NCBI GenBank assembly: GCA_954871525.1
Contig: OX940864.1
Coordinates: 17,044,001 to 17,108,000, forward strand
Direction: 5' to 3'
DNA from: Parietaria judaica
Lineage: Eukaryota > Streptophyta > Magnoliopsida > Rosales > Urticaceae
Length of the DNA: 64,000 nt
In this document: positions 12,439 through 25,700 of the stretch, piece after piece
Layout of the letters: each line of letters opens with the position of its first letter
Numbering within the stretch: the stretch's first letter is position 1
Translations under genes and position numbers: made by a program
Notes under the pieces: model-generated
What the model was told of the DNA's origin: nothing
What the model saw: only the letters and a program-made list of their open reading frames with translations
Databases searched by the model: none

Positions 12439-13541
12439 TATCATCACATCAAGAAATTGCCTTTCAATTCTTGTCTTGAGTCTACAAGAGAACAAAACTA
12501 CATCTCTCTTTCAATCAACTGCCTCTATTTAATGAGTACTACAACAAAGAGAGTCATATCAGCCTCATATTTCAAATTTCTTCTCACTAAACCGGGTTTA
12601 CTAATCGTTTAGCATTGGTTTATCGAGAATAAAAAAGTATCGGTAAAAACCCAGATACAAACTGTTTTTGCTTTACGATTTATTGAGAGTTTACCAATGT
12701 CTTACTAAAAACTAAGAACAAACCAATAAAATGGATGAAATATTGATCCTACTTTCACGGATTTTATAAGATATCGAGAATTTATTGATAATCCAAAAGA
12801 ACAGCGAGAATATATATCATGCTATTATAGTGCTTAATACTATTCATATATCCGTGTAATTATTTTATAAAATTGATATCAAAACGTGATAAATATTTTT
12901 ATAATGCAATTATGCAAATATTATTATTTTATATGATAATTGTCGATATATTTGCCGGTAACTATTATGTTCGTAAAATTTAAACATAAAAAGTTTGTCG
13001 GTGAACCCGTTGCTTAAAAATATTTGCTAATAAACTCGTTGCTTGTTGTTACTGAAATATCTGCAAAATCAGACCAATAATATTTTCACCGTTACCGAAA
13101 TATCTGCAAAATCAGGCCAATAATATTTCCACGGTACCGCCAACTATAACCTAATTAATTAATTAAAGTGACACAACACAAGAAAGAGGGAAGCTTTGTT
13201 TGGGTACAGCCAAAAAGCCCAACAAAAAGAGTTTCAAATTAAAGAGATTACTACTATAAAATATAAATAATGCTTCACCATAAAGAAAGGATTGCATTAA
13301 TGTTTAGTTATGGATATGGCCTTTACTTATATAATTGCTTTAATATGTAGTATATACATTGTAAAATAAAAAGATGCATTGAGTTTTGCTCTAAGTGTAG
13401 ATGCTTCAATGGTACACAACTTCGATGCACAAGAAAAAGAAGACCCAAGTTTTAGAAAATATATAGCTGTCTTGCTATGTGTAATACGCAAGAGATCGTC
13501 GTATAATAACTACTCTGGTTACGCAAAAGTTGAAGAAAAAT
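12439..13541. other. intergenic stretch, no gene seen
   Basis: AT-rich sequence with scattered ACCGATAA/TTACCGG motifs at 12600-13140 that may be debris of older hAT-like elements. No protein-coding or RNA gene could be supported. A 67-codon frame at 13379 has no family resemblance. Confidence 0.5.
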
Positions 13542-13544
13542 TTA

Positions 13545-14287
13545 GGTGGCGTTTGGTTATGGTCTCCGAGACCAGTTTCTGATTTTGGTTTCAAACAGTG
13601 TCATATTAGTTTCGCAGACCACATTAGGTTACCAGTTGTTTCTGTTTTCTGAGACCGGTCTCGCAGACCACTGAAAATTTAATGAAGGAAAACCGAAAAC
13701 GACTTGAAGTTGTTTTTTGTCTTTGGTCTTCAACTCAATCGTACAAAATAAAACCATAATAATATATTATCATTCTATAACAGTATTATATTATTTATAA
13801 TAAGATATTAACTATGAAATTAACTAATAAAATAAATTATTAAAATTATTTTTGTATATAATTATATATTTTAATGATATTACTATCATATTAACAAATA
13901 TACTTAAATTATGTATATTATTAAATATTAACTTAATTATAATGATATAAACTCTTGAAACGGAATATTTACTACTTTATATATTACATTATTTAAACAT
14001 ATAATTAGAGTCATGAAATATGAATAATATTGTATTATGGCAAATATTTTTTAGACATAATATTAATATATATTACTTTCAAATAAAACATACTTTCTTT
14101 TTAGTAAAATAAATTGTGTTTTATTACATTTTTTTCATTTAAATTCAACCATAGATTAACAAAATACTAACCAAACAGTGTTTCAAAAATCAAACTCTCA
14201 AACTGGTTTGGTAGACTAAACTCTCATATTGGTTTCCCAAACCAAATTGCAAAACTAGTTTCCCAAACCAGTTAACCAAACGTCACC
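13545..14287. mobile_element. PIF/Harbinger-like (Tourist-type) element
   Basis: The termini GGTGGCGTTTGGTTA and the complement of TAACCAAACGTCACC face each other. They are flanked by TTA on both sides (13542-13544 and 14288-14290), a 3-bp duplication typical of PIF/Harbinger. Both subterminal regions carry repeats of GGTCTC/GAGACC (left) and TGGTTTGGGAAACC-type motifs (right), while the middle is very AT-rich. It has no coding capacity. Because a 3-bp duplication is weak evidence, the class rests on the TIR plus the TTA site together. Confidence 0.65.
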
Positions 14288-14290
14288 TTA

Positions 14291-17243
14291 GTTTCTTTTT
14301 ATTAAGAGGGGACGTCATATATTCATATTCATAGTGTATGAACAAGTACCTATTGTCCAATAGAGAGGGTGTGAAATTATATTGACTAGTAGAAATTCTG
14401 CTTTTTTTTTAATTTATTTATTTATTTAAAAGTAAAATGGATCGTTAACTTCCGTTAGGAATTTAGCGGACATATTTGTTGATCGTTAGGAAGTAAAAAA
14501 GTACATGCGGTAAACAAATGACACGTAGATTATTATTATTATTATTTTTTAAAAGAGGTTCACGTTCACCTCTAGTTCGTTATCGATAATTTTATATTCA
14601 TTTGTTGATCTTCGAGTATAATTGAGGAAAGTATAAAAATGTTAACTACTTACAAGAGTGTAAGCTAATTAGGGATGCGATTTCGGATGTCCTATAATAT
14701 TGCTCTCTAGCCTTCCATTTATAGTCTTTTTATATTGCCTAAGATTTATGTCTTTAGTGTTGACGAGCTGAAAAGCCTCAATTTGTCAAAAATTGTAACT
14801 TTTTTTTGCTTGAGATGAAGTTGGCCAAAGAGCGAACAAAGTGTTAATAAAATGAAACATATGTATCACTATACGGTTTACGAGTAACGGTAAAAAAAGA
14901 AAAAAAAAATAAAAGAAAAGGTAATTAGAGGACACTAAAAAACACATTGAAAATATTCTACCTATATTAATATAGTTATTGTAATTATATCGTTAATATT
15001 TGTTATTCCTTTTAGTAAATTGTGTAAAGCCCAAATTTGGATTCATTTGTTAGAGATGATTTCAAAGAAGGACAAACAATCATTCCCACGTCATCACGTC
15101 AGGCCTACAGAGAACATGTTTTTTTTTTCAACGCGCTTCTCACAGCGCGTGGGAACCACTGAGCGACCGACCCGCGAAGTTGCAGTCAAATTTCCTCTTT
15201 TGATTAAAGAATTTTGTCAAAAGAAAATAAAAGACTTCGGTTGGTCAATAAAGGCACGCGCGCAAAAAGAAGCACAATAGAGTAATTCACAAAAAAGGTC
15301 CCTGAACTTTAAATATTTGTGTTTTTTGCTCCTTTATTCTAAATATTTGGCAAATATACTTCTATTCTCCAAAACGACAGCACATTGCTCCCCCCTACAC
15401 GTTACAAAATGAAAGAATATGTTTAATTTCTTGTGCAATACATAATTTTGCAAGAGAGTTTTTATAAATTAGTCCAACCAGAAGTTATTATTTAACGGTT
15501 AAAGAAATAATCATGCTTTTAGAAACTTAGTAGGATAAAATCTAAATAGGTTATATGTTCCTCGCAAAATAATATTTTTGTTATTGTAAATTTATTAAGA
15601 GATATGATATATGATTTTCTTTTTTTTAGGAAAAACTAGTAGGTTGTATTCTTATCCGGAAAGAAGATGGGCTGAATCGGCTAATAAATGTTCAACAATA
15701 CAATAGAGAGGCTCCGAAAATAGTGAACCTAGACGGATTTGAATTACAATGTGCAAGAACATATACCACCATATTTCCCTCTCGTTTAATAAAACTAAAA
15801 GTTGATAAGCTCTGCATCGCAAGCTCATCGATGTTTTCAATCAGGAACCCACTTTGTCCGCCGCGGGATCCCTCTTTTGAAGGAGCGCAATGGCCGAAGA
15901 TGAATCGGACTCCAACTCTCGCACATGACATAGCCTCGATTAGATATATGTTGTTATATATTTATATAAAGAGTTGTTAGTGATAAGAACTAAAATTGCA
16001 AGTTTAGTGTACCAATAAAATAAAATCTGAGGAGCATTAGTGCATATTACTCTTAAAACTTCCACGAAATTGCTTTTCCACCCATCATGAATCCTATTAA
16101 TTTGTGTGTAATTTCATGTTAGTTTCTGACGTTGATAAGTGAATTGTCCCAACTACCCCTCCAACATGCAATAAATATGCCCAAATCTTTGTTGAAGTCT
16201 TAAGGAATGTAATGAATAATGATATAAATTTGGAGTTGCAATTCGCTTGCTTGTAATGAATAATGATGTAAATGTGACTTCTATTTTGAACAATTATAGC
16301 TGGATTAGAGTAATCAACATTAATGAACAATTATAGTGAGAGAAAAAAAAAAGCTTATTCTTTTCATAATTGAATTTTATATTTTCCCACATGATTTGGG
16401 ACCTGCAAATGTATACATATGAATTCTATTTTATTCTTTTTGGTCATTATGAAACAAATAAAATATGTTGATTTCAAATATAATTAGACATTAAGTTGAT
16501 CAAATTTTATCATAGTTATTGTCTATGCGCGTTTGTGTAAACGGGTTATTATTAAAGTTCAATAATAATCAATAGTTCGATTTTTATTTAAGTTGTTGCC
16601 GGGATTAACTCGGTTCATGCACGACCTCTTAGTTTTTTTTTTACTACTAGATAATTTGGAAAACATTAACCTTTTGAATTTATCTCTATGTTTAAATTTT
16701 CAAGAATAATCAACTTTTCTTACCGGATAATAGTTAGACGCGTGATAAAAGTTCCCGAGAGTGTATTTATATAATAAAGAAAAACGGACAAAATATATTT
16801 AAAGTTAAAAAATTCTCAAATAATTAATTTTTTTTAAAATAAAAATAAGAGAGAAACACAAACCCATACCATACGTTCCCTTTGACAAGATCACATGTAA
16901 AGATATTAAAGAAGCTATTAATTAATAGCTGATAATTAAAATTAACATTATTATTAATATCTTAGTATTGCAGGGGTATTATGGACATTTCCCATAACAG
17001 CCCCCGAAACAGAAATCAATAATCACCTTAATTAATAATAACTAATTAATCAGTTCCGTTTTAATTTAATTTAATAAAAAAATAAAGTACAAAAAACATT
17101 TGCTCGTCCTCTCTCCATTCATGTCTCTCTGAACTCTCTGACACTCCTCTCTCTCTCTCTCTCTCCTCAATGCGCAGAGTCGAAGCTCGCCAAGCGCCAT
17201 AGCCACTCTCCGATCCTCTTCTCTCCCTAATCGCCGCCGAGAA
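14291..17243. other. intergenic region upstream of the aspartyl protease
   Basis: No gene could be supported. At 15290-15420 there are GGTCCCTGAACTTTAAATAT and TTGCTCC motifs like those at the ends of short Mutator-like elements elsewhere in plants, with a possible degenerate partner near 16030. An 86-codon frame at 15020 has no recognised relative. The last 200 bp before the protease start are CT-rich, including a (CT)n run at about 17147-17165. This is usual for a plant 5' leader. Confidence 0.45.
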
Positions 17244-18820
17244 ATGTTCGATTCCGCGGTTCCGGCGATCGCCGCTTTCCTCCTGCTCGTCTCGCTCTCG
17301 GCGGCGGCGGCGGACGGCGCGAGCGTCCTCCAACTCGAGCGCGCGTTTCCCCCGACTCGCCGAGTCGGCCTCGACTCGCTCCGGGCCCGCGACGGCCTCC
17401 GCCACGCCAGAGTCCTGCAGGGATACTCCGGCGCCGGCGTCGTCGATTTCCCCGTCCTCGGCTCCTCCGATCCCTTCATCTTCGGGTGAGCTTAGGTTTA
17501 GCGTTTCGTTTGTGCATTCGTCCATGGCCTTGCATGCGCAAATGTTGATCGCTTCTTGGAGTTCTTTTCGATCAGAATCTATGGATCTTTCAATTCTTTT
17601 CGAGTGTGTTCTTGGAGTTCTATACTTATTGTTCATCAATGGTTTTCGAAATTGCAGGCTTTACTTCACGAAAGTGAGATTGGGCTCTCCTCCGAGAGAA
17701 TTCAATGTGCAGATAGATACAGGCAGTGACATACTATGGGTCAACTGCAATTCCTGCAATGACTGTCCACAGACGAGCGAGCTCGGAGTAAAATTCTTAT
17801 CCGTTTTGATTGATTTACAGTTTCGTTGTCCGATAACCACGGCATTGATACGAATTTCTCTTGTATTACAGATCAAGTTGAACTTCTTCGACAGTGCCAG
17901 CTCAACGACGGCCGGGCTGATTGCTTGCTCGGACCCGATTTGCACTTCCTCGTTCGAAAGCGCGTCGGCGCAATGTGCTTCCGAGAGCAATCAGTGCGTT
18001 TACACGTTCCAGTACGGGGATGGGAGCGGGACATCTGGTCATTACGTCACCGATGCGATGTTCTTCGACATGATTATGGGGCAGTCTATAGTTGAGAATT
18101 CCTCTGCTCCCATTGTTTTCGGGTATGTCGATTCATATACGGAATAGTGTATGTCTTTTACTCTTATCGGTAATGCTTGCTTTTGGAAATTACGCTAAAT
18201 TCTGAGAGAGTATTGTTCATTGATGACGCCGGCGTAAAATTTGCAAATTATGCTCACCGCCTTTGAAATGTCCAAATTCAGGTGTAGTACCTATCAGTCC
18301 GGGGATCTGACTAAGACAGACAAAGCTGTCGATGGAATCTTTGGTTTTGGCCGAGGGCAGCTTTCGGTAATTTCGCAATTATCATCTCGAAGAATAACTC
18401 CGAGAGCATTCTCGCACTGCTTGAGAGGAGACGGAAATGGAGGAGGAATTCTGGTTCTTGGTGAGATTCTGGAGCCGAGCATTGTTTATAGTCCTCTTGT
18501 GCCATCACAGTACGCCTCCCTTCTTACTTTGCATGATATACATACATATATATATATATATATTGTGGTTAATTTACTTGATTTCGCTAAAGTTTTCAGT
18601 CCTTTTTGTGGCATTGCTATTTTTTTTTCTTTTTCTTGCAGGACTCACTATAATTTGGATATGCAGAGCATTGTTGTGAATGGGCAAGTTTTGCCAATAA
18701 ATCCGTCAGTTTTTGCTTCATCGAATGATCGAGGAACGATTGTAGATTCGGGAACCACTTTGGCGTATCTCGTGGAAGAGGCATATGGTCCTTTTGTCAG
18801 TGCTGTAAGTATTTATACTG

Positions 18821-18859
<39 letters not shown>

Positions 18860-20816
18860 ATTTCTAGTTCGATACTTTAATATAATATTTTTTATTTATA
18901 TTTGATGCCAATGTGTAGATAACAAATTCTGTTGCACAAACTGCAACTCCCATGGTATCAAAAGGAAACCAGTGCTATGTAGTCCCTACAAGGTTTGTTA
19001 TCATATATCATAGATCCAAATATGCGTGTATACAGTGTATACATATATATATATATGCAGAATATATGGGTGAAACTGGGACCAGGAACTGGGGATTTGA
19101 TGATTATTCCTCCAGTCCCTGTTTACCGGGAACTAAATTATTCCTCCAGTCCCTGTACCAGTTTTGGAAAAATCGGTATATTCGTTTACCAGTAATCAGG
19201 ACGGGGTAAAAGTCAGTATGACCTGTTAAAATGCCGGTTTAAAAGTGGTAAATATCTGTATTAAACCGGAAATACTGGTCTTAAACTAGGATTTCAAAAA
19301 TTATTCTGTACAAGTATATTAAAATAAATACTATATAAAAAATCCAGGACCAGGAATTTCCCGGTTAAGATTTATGGAACTCGGGACCGGGATTTCTCCA
19401 TAAGTTCCTAGTTAGTGAACCAGCAACAGAAAACCAGTAAAAAAAATTCACCCCTATATATAGAATATATCATTTCTGGTTCTTATGATCTGAAACTCAT
19501 ATCTATGTCTATTTTCTTTCAGCATAAACGACATATTTCCCCCTGTGAGTCTAAATTTTGTGGGTGGTGCTTCCATGGTGCTGAAACCCGAACAGTATCT
19601 TACACATCAAGGTTTCATGGTGAGTTCTTTCCCCGTTCCCATCGGTAAATTATGGATATCCCTTTATTTTATTGTCGATTACTAATTACTTTATCGTTTA
19701 GGGTGGTGCTGCTTTGTGGTGCATCGGTTTTCTGAAGAGTCAGGGAGGCATATCGATTTTGGGAGGTTTGCTCCAACTCTATGCTTCCAAATTGTCAAAA
19801 AAATTGTCATCATTGTATGACTCATGTTAATTTTAGACCCGTTATATTATGTCTTGAAGTTCGTATTTTCTTTGATTAGGGGTAATTTATGTCTAAGGTT
19901 AATGAAGTGTCTAAGCCTCTATAAGACGCTTCTAAAGTTAACAATTCGGTTCATTCAAAAACGTAAAATATTTGTCTACCCTTTCATCTGTATTAGAATT
20001 AACTAATTGTCTCGGAAAATTCCGTGTTTTATGGCTCATCGAGTTTTATGATAATCTTGGTGTGTTTCTAACAGATATTGTTCTTAAAGACAAGATCGTT
20101 GTCTACGATCTAGCCCATCAAAGGCTTGGGTGGGCTAACTATGATTGTAAGTCGTTATTTTATTTCAAGATTTTCACGTTTTCGCATTTTCCGTTAAAAA
20201 CTTTCTTTTTGTAGTAATTTCCCTCCAAATTTGTAAATATAGCAACTTGCACCCATGATCGCTAAAAACAGACAGTTTCATTATGTATTGTTGTTTATGT
20301 TTCGGGTTAGGTTATAATTTTTGGCTTATTTAGGACAGCTTAACCGAATGAGAAAGACAACCAATAACCATTCACGGAAAACTTAAGTGCCTTGCGTTTT
20401 GGGGGCTAATTAGTAATGATAAATTAAAAATTAACATTTCAAAAGTAAAAAACCCAACAAATATTACTTATACACACCCCGAAACTGATTTCTACTGTAA
20501 TACTACAGTTATATTTCCGGATGAAAACTGCTAATATAAAAATTTACGGGAAAAACTGCGACGACACAACAAATTTAGGGTATACAGCTGCAATTTATTT
20601 TTCCTTTCAAATATCAGTGTAAAAATACTCTTCCACTTTTCAGGTTCGACATCCGTGAACGTCTCGGTAGCGATTAGCGGAGACGAATACATCAACGCCG
20701 GACAACTAAGCTCGAGCAGCTCATCCCAAGAACTCATCTTCACGAAGCTTCTGAAAGGCTTCATTGTCCTGCTTTTTCTTCACACAGCGCTGTCCAGAGA
20801 GTTCCAATTTTTGTGA
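17244..20816 (+). CDS. A1-family aspartyl protease, secreted, possibly membrane-anchored
   Basis: Ten exons joined by GT..AG introns encode 497 residues: 17244-17485, 17658-17787, 17872-18122, 18282-18509, 18642-18804, 18919-18992, 19523-19619, 19702-19765, 20075-20146, 20644-20816. A hydrophobic signal peptide occupies about residues 5-22. The two catalytic aspartates are in DTGS (101-104) and DSGT (319-322). Between and after them lie the typical plant A1 blocks: [44 protein letters not shown] and [16 protein letters not shown]. The cysteine-rich loop after the first active site is kept. The C-terminus ends in a hydrophobic segment ([13 protein letters not shown]) that may direct membrane or GPI anchoring. 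The family cleaves peptides in the secretory route or apoplast; the substrate is unknown. Intron 6 carries an Ac-like MITE and introns 4-6 carry TA repeats. No disabling change was seen. Confidence 0.93.
18541..18858. repeat. (TA)n microsatellites in protease introns 4 and 5
   Basis: TA-rich runs lie at about 18545-18562 and 18820-18858. A third one is in intron 6 at about 19041-19056. Confidence 0.75.
19067..19456. mobile_element. Ac-like MITE in aspartyl protease intron 6
   Basis: The ends are TGGGTGAAACTGGGACC and the complement of TTCACCCCTA, matching the family at 11629-12430. Subterminal repeats are of the GGGACCAGGAAC/CCGGTT type on both sides. The sequence AGAATATA occurs right at the left border and a few bases outside the right border. 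The target duplication is therefore probably present but blurred by the surrounding TA-rich sequence. It lies wholly within intron 6 (18993-19522). Confidence 0.65.
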
Positions 20817-22134
20817 CTAAAACGCCCTTTGCCGGTCGTGTATTTATGGCGAGATACCGACGCCCTTATCGTAAATTGTTTGGAGCCATTGGTCCCAATG
20901 TACCGTCGCTTCTCCGCTTCTGATTTCTGAAATTGTCAGTTCGCAGTAATTATATTGTTAGATGTGTATTTGTAGCTAATTTATAGGTAGGTTAGGAATT
21001 TATAAAGATTTGTGTTGGTTGGTCAGTTTTGTAAAATCACTGGTAAATTTTATGGTTTTCAATTTGTAAAGTTTATCTGTGTCAGTGTATAATGGTATTA
21101 TTGGTTTATATCCATGGTGCTAGTTCACGTACTAATGCCAATATTTTGGCCGGGCCGGTAGTGCCACTTATTCTTACTTCTTAGACTCCGAATATATTTT
21201 GTACTTAAAAATAATAATAATTTTAATTATACTGACATATCGGTATTGATCAATATATCTAATGGTAAATTATAATTAGGGATATTTGCAGTAAATGTGA
21301 CAGAATGTAAATAAAATTAAAAAGTTTGGCAAAAATAATAAAATATTTTGTTAATTATTTATCGTGCAATTTACATGGGAACAAATGATTTGTACTGTAT
21401 TTTTATCCTTTTTGACCACGACAATGCATAATACATTCTCTCATAGTAATTAAAATTTATTCTACTACGTGAAAACTAAATCACGATAGATCAATCTTGT
21501 CACCAAGAGGTAAAAAAAAAAAAAAAAGGTGGCACGTGGCGGATGACACATGTCATGCGGCGGTCAATAGGATGTCACGTGACATTTGACTCCGATTAAA
21601 AATTATTATGATACCTATGACTTTATTATGGTACCTAACTTATTTTATGTTATGCTGACATTATGTTATGAGTTATGGCTATTCTGTTATGTATTTGTGT
21701 TATATTATGATTTATGAGTGTGTTTTTTAGGCTATAATTATGTGTCATCTTTATTAAATAAGTAATTTAGAAACTATATAAAAATATGACTGAAATACTA
21801 AAAATATTTTCCGGATTATCCGTCGATATTTCGATAGGCAAGCGATATATCCGTGAAATTTATGCGGTACTATCGGCAAGCGATATATCCATTTCTTCGG
21901 ATTTATCCATCGATATCGGCATCGGCAAGCGATATATCGTAAAATGGTGAGTGCGAAACGACATCGATTCCGATATTTAGAACCTTGAATAGAGCACTAG
22001 TTAATTAGGGACTTTTCTCAAAATAAATGAAGTGTTTAATTTGAAATACTGATACTGATTTTATTGGTATGTCGGCTATCAATTTCTACCGACTGAATTT
22101 TACTGATTTATCGTTGATAGCATTACATATATTA
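20817..22134. other. 3' flank of the protease and intergenic sequence
   Basis: Between the convergent protease and helicase genes no coding sequence was found. A poly(A) tract at 21512-21527 is followed by a GC-richer patch (GGTGGCACGTGGCGG) that I cannot place. Confidence 0.5.
21800..21987. mobile_element. half of a hAT-like element (one end only)
   Basis: The block is packed with GGCAAGCGATATATC and CCATCGATATCGG motifs. It ends in ATTTAGAACCTTG, the same kind of terminus as the CAAGG family. No matching left terminus or duplication was found. A similar truncated end occurs at 31130-31284. Confidence 0.45.
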
Positions 22135-22144
22135 TAAAGTAAAA

Positions 22145-22565
22145 GGGTTAATGACGGTAAAAATACTCAAGATTTGGTCAAAGAACCTCTTGTGTACCTA
22201 AAGTTTAAAAGTGGGGGTAAAAATACCCAAAGTCGAATTTGGAGCGTTGACCACTCCATTCTCGTAACACAATTAACTTACCCGTTAACTCTGGCTACGT
22301 GGATAAACTTGAGTTGCTGACATAGCAATTTTTGCCACGTGAACGAGTTAAACCCTAATTAATACTATTTAAACAACTAATTAAACCCCTAGTAATTACA
22401 CTTAACAAAACAGATTAAACAGCAACAATTAATAAATTGAATATTTACGAGAATAGAGTGGTCAACGCCTTAAATTTAACTTTAAATATTTTTGCCGCCA
22501 CTTTTAAATTTTAGGTATACGAGGGATTCTTTGACCAAACTTTATATTTTCGCCGTCATTAACTC
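22145..22565. mobile_element. short Mutator-like element with G-box-like core
   Basis: A duplication of 10 bp, TAAAGTAAAA, lies at 22135-22144 and 22566-22575. The termini are GGGTTAATGACGG and the complement of CCGTCATTAACTC. The arms carry the same inverted blocks: TTTGGTCAAAGAACC on the left with its complement on the right, TTTAAAAGTG and GAGTGGTCAACG. Length is 421 bp and nothing is coded. A truncated relative lies at 31303-31758. Confidence 0.75.
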
Positions 22566-22830
22566 TAAAGTAAAACAATATTTTTTTTTACTTTAATTTG
22601 TTGTATATCAGCTCCTCCTTAATTTCAACAATATTGCATACATTGTAGGTTTTCCGGTAATTTCTGAGAGATATTTCACAAAGGTAAAATATTTGAATAA
22701 ATTCTAGGATAATTTGAAAGAGATAAAAATATAGGACAGGAAAATCAAAATCTCAACACAAATTTAACATTCTCAACGAAGGTAAAAATTCAACGCCCAG
22801 TTAAAATAGAGCTCGATCCTAACACCAAAC

Positions 22831-25186
22831 TCAGAGCAAGCCTGCCTGCTTCAGCGCCCTCTCGAAGTCTTCTTCGGTGTTCTTGACCTCGGTCGTATCC
22901 CTCTGAAAGTAGAGCTCGATCTTCCTCATGACTTTCTCGTCTTTCTCGCCGCAAACGAGGTTGAACACAGCTCCTGCAATATTAATCACAAGAACACAGC
23001 TTTTTAGATCAAGAGTTTGTAAATTTCGTTTGCAAGATAATATTTAGATAAATACTAGTTTTCAAATTAAACAAAACTTACCCTTCTTTCCAAATCGTCC
23101 TGCCCGGCCGATCCTGTGAAGGTAGACCTCGTAGTCCGGTTCTCCGGTGTCGTGCTTTATAGGAAGGTCGTAGTTGATGACACAATTAATCTACACCAAA
23201 ACCATAATGTTCGGTTAGAGAGAAAAATCTAAAAAACCGTGTAACCAGTTTTTAATTCTAAAAAACTGGAAATCTGGTCTTGGATTTGAGAATGAAAACA
23301 ATTAATAACAATATAAAAAAAAAAGGGATCGGTTATCATTTTCAACCTTAATTAAAATTATATAAGGATAGAATGAGAGATTACTTGTTGCTGATCAAAT
23401 CCCCGAGCAAGTATATCAGTTGAAATGAGCACTTGAGTAAGCCCATCTCTGAATTCTTTCACAATCTTATCGCGATCTTCTGGCGTGCTCGCGCCTTGGA
23501 TCGACGTAACGGCATACCCATCCTCGGTTAATTCCCTATGAAGCATTCCTGCGCTATTTCGAGTCCGCACAAAAATGATTCTCTGCCCTATATTCTCGCC
23601 GAGATCGAAGATCCTCTCCTTAATGATCCGAATCTTGGCCAACTCATCCGGGCAGTTGACCTTGTACTGCTTAATGTTCTCGAGAGCCAAGTCCTCCTTC
23701 TTAACGAATAGTTCGTTATGGTCTTCTCTCATAACCTTCTTAATGAAGTTCTTAACCGTCTCGTTGAAAGTTGCAGAGAATAGAAGCACCTAAGACACAG
23801 ATGAGAACTTTATGACAAAAGAGAAAAGGAAAAAGAAACACAGAGACCAAGTTCTACTAAAGTAATCGAATATTTTGCCAAATACGGTTAAACGGAACCA
23901 GTTAAGCGACGAGCCAAAATCAGTTGACAAACCTGACAGTGGGAGCTCATCTTATCAATTTCCTTTTTTATCCGTAACGAGTCGTCTTTAAAACCATCCT
24001 GCGGGATTTCAGAGGTCATTAGGTAAATTTATAAATCAATTAACCCTTGATAGAAGAAAAATTAAGTCAACTCCGAATTACCTCGGCAAGCATGTGATCG
24101 GCTTCGTCAAAAACAAGGATCTTCACCCTGCTAACACCGAGCTTTCTCAATGACATCCACTTCTTAATCGTTCCCGGAGTGCCAATTATCACTTGGGCAG
24201 AAACGGGTGCCCGCTTCTGAATTGGCAGATCTCGGCTCTCCATTCCCACGGGAACCGCAAGCTCTGATGTGATACCCGTGTACTTTCCCATTTTCTGGAG
24301 AACTTCCAGATTCTGCACCCAAAAGTATATTCAATCACACTACCCTCGGATAGTAGTTCATATTCCTAAAACGCAAACGCTAAGCAAACTTCATCTTCTC
24401 TCTTTCTTTACTTATAATTACCCGTCACATCTAAAAGAATTATTCTAAGAACCGAGACCAGAGACCGAGATTCTCAATCCGAAGGTGATTGATTGGTCCA
24501 TATACTCCTACTTATTTTCTCATTAGATCTCGCTTTCTTCTACAATTTCCGTTACCGTAATCTACACCGTGCCCATCAGGTAGAAATTCATCGAAAAAAC
24601 GTAAGCAGCGTCGAAGAAATGACCTGAATGGCGAGCTCTCTGGTGGGGCAAATGCAGATGGCTTGAGGAGCTTTCTCCTTGGGATCCACGCGAGAGAGCA
24701 TTCCCAGAACAAAGCAAGTGGTCTTCCCCGAGCCATTGTGAGCCTGCGCGACCAAATCCTTGAAGGGCGGCTCCACGATCATCGGCAGAGAGATCGACTG
24801 GATCTTGCTCGGCCCTTGAAACCGCAAGTCCACTTGTAAAGCTTGGAGAAGCTCCGGCGAGAGTTTCAGGTCCTCGAATTTCGCCGCCGACTTGTAATGC
24901 GAAGACGTGATCTGCAAAACCTCGAATCAGAAATCGAAATCCGAAACCATTCAAAAACCCTAGCTTTTGGCTTTCCTCCCGAGCTTACGATGTCCGAATC
25001 CTCCGGCTCGTCGAGGAGCTCGGTGACCTTCTTCTTGTCCTCGTCGATCGCGAGGCTCGCCGTGGTCTTTTCCAGCGAGGAGGAGCTAGACTCCGCGTCC
25101 GGCTCCTCAGCTATATCAGCCCAGAGTTCTTTCTTCGCCGCCGCTGCCGGCGCCGGCGCCGCTGATTCTTCGGATGAGGATTCCAT
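22831..25186 (-). CDS. RH38: DEAD-box ATP-dependent RNA helicase, RH38/LOS4 type
   Basis: Seven exons on the minus strand give 479 residues: 24989-25186, 24624-24911, 24082-24312, 23933-23998, 23385-23789, 23082-23190, 22831-22973. The acidic, Ser/Ala-rich N-terminus precedes the Q motif ([17 protein letters not shown], about 77-105). Motif I AHNGSGKT is at about 123-130, Ia PTREL near 155, motif II DEAD at 231-234 and motif III SAT at 266-268. Motifs IV-VI ([26 protein letters not shown]) follow. Sequence and length follow Arabidopsis RH38/LOS4 and yeast Dbp5/DDX19, which remodel mRNPs at the nuclear pore during mRNA export. All motifs needed for ATP hydrolysis are intact. The gene is convergent with the aspartyl protease. 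The assignment to this subfamily is strong; a sister paralogue cannot be excluded. Confidence 0.93.
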
Positions 25187-25700
25187 TGAAGAAGAAGAGT
25201 TGATTGAAATAGTGCTTCACTAGAACCCTCTTCGTTGTTTTTATTACATCTCTCTATTTATAGAAGCTACAACAATTTTGTATTTGTTTTTAATTAAAAT
25301 TCACTTTAATTATTATTCTAATTTTAATTTTGTACATAAGATTTACAATTTAATCCCTCTAATTTTAAATTGTGAATTCTTTATTTTACATTTGTTTAGT
25401 CCTAATTATTTTGTTTAAATCTAGTTTATTTATTTGATTTTAAAATAATTTAATTCTTGAAATTGTGCTTAGAATTCCGTTTTAGGACTAAATAGTAGCA
25501 TTACCTATTTAAATTAGTTATATAGAATTTAAATGCTAAATCTAATTTTCATAGATTAGAATGAATAATATATTAAATGTTAAATGTGATAAATAGTTAT
25601 TTATTTTAAAATAACTATAAACTTTATTTTATCAAAGCATATGAATAAGCGTAATCCTCTAAGATCACATTTTGAACATTTAAAATTGAATTTTACTCAA
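25187..25700. other. promoter side of the helicase gene, AT-rich
   Basis: Upstream sequence of the helicase. It includes a purine/pyrimidine-rich short leader and TATTTATAGA about 70 bp upstream of the start. No other feature was recognised. Confidence 0.4.

Noticed and set aside
11634..12532. Pro/Val/Arg-rich frames on both strands
   Set aside because: They are translations of the CCGGTTCC repeats of the Ac-like element.
15020..15280. 86-codon plus-strand frame
   Set aside because: No recognisable domain, no neighbouring exon-like sequence, and it starts within AT-rich intergenic DNA.
17061..17639. 192-codon minus-strand frame opposite the protease first exon
   Set aside because: Its Arg/Glu-rich translation mirrors the GC-rich coding exon on the plus strand, which has a clear signal peptide and splice-linked domains.
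24562..24954. 130-codon minus-strand frame overlapping helicase exon 2
   Set aside because: It is out of frame with the DEAD-box motifs, which are continuous in the neighbouring frame.
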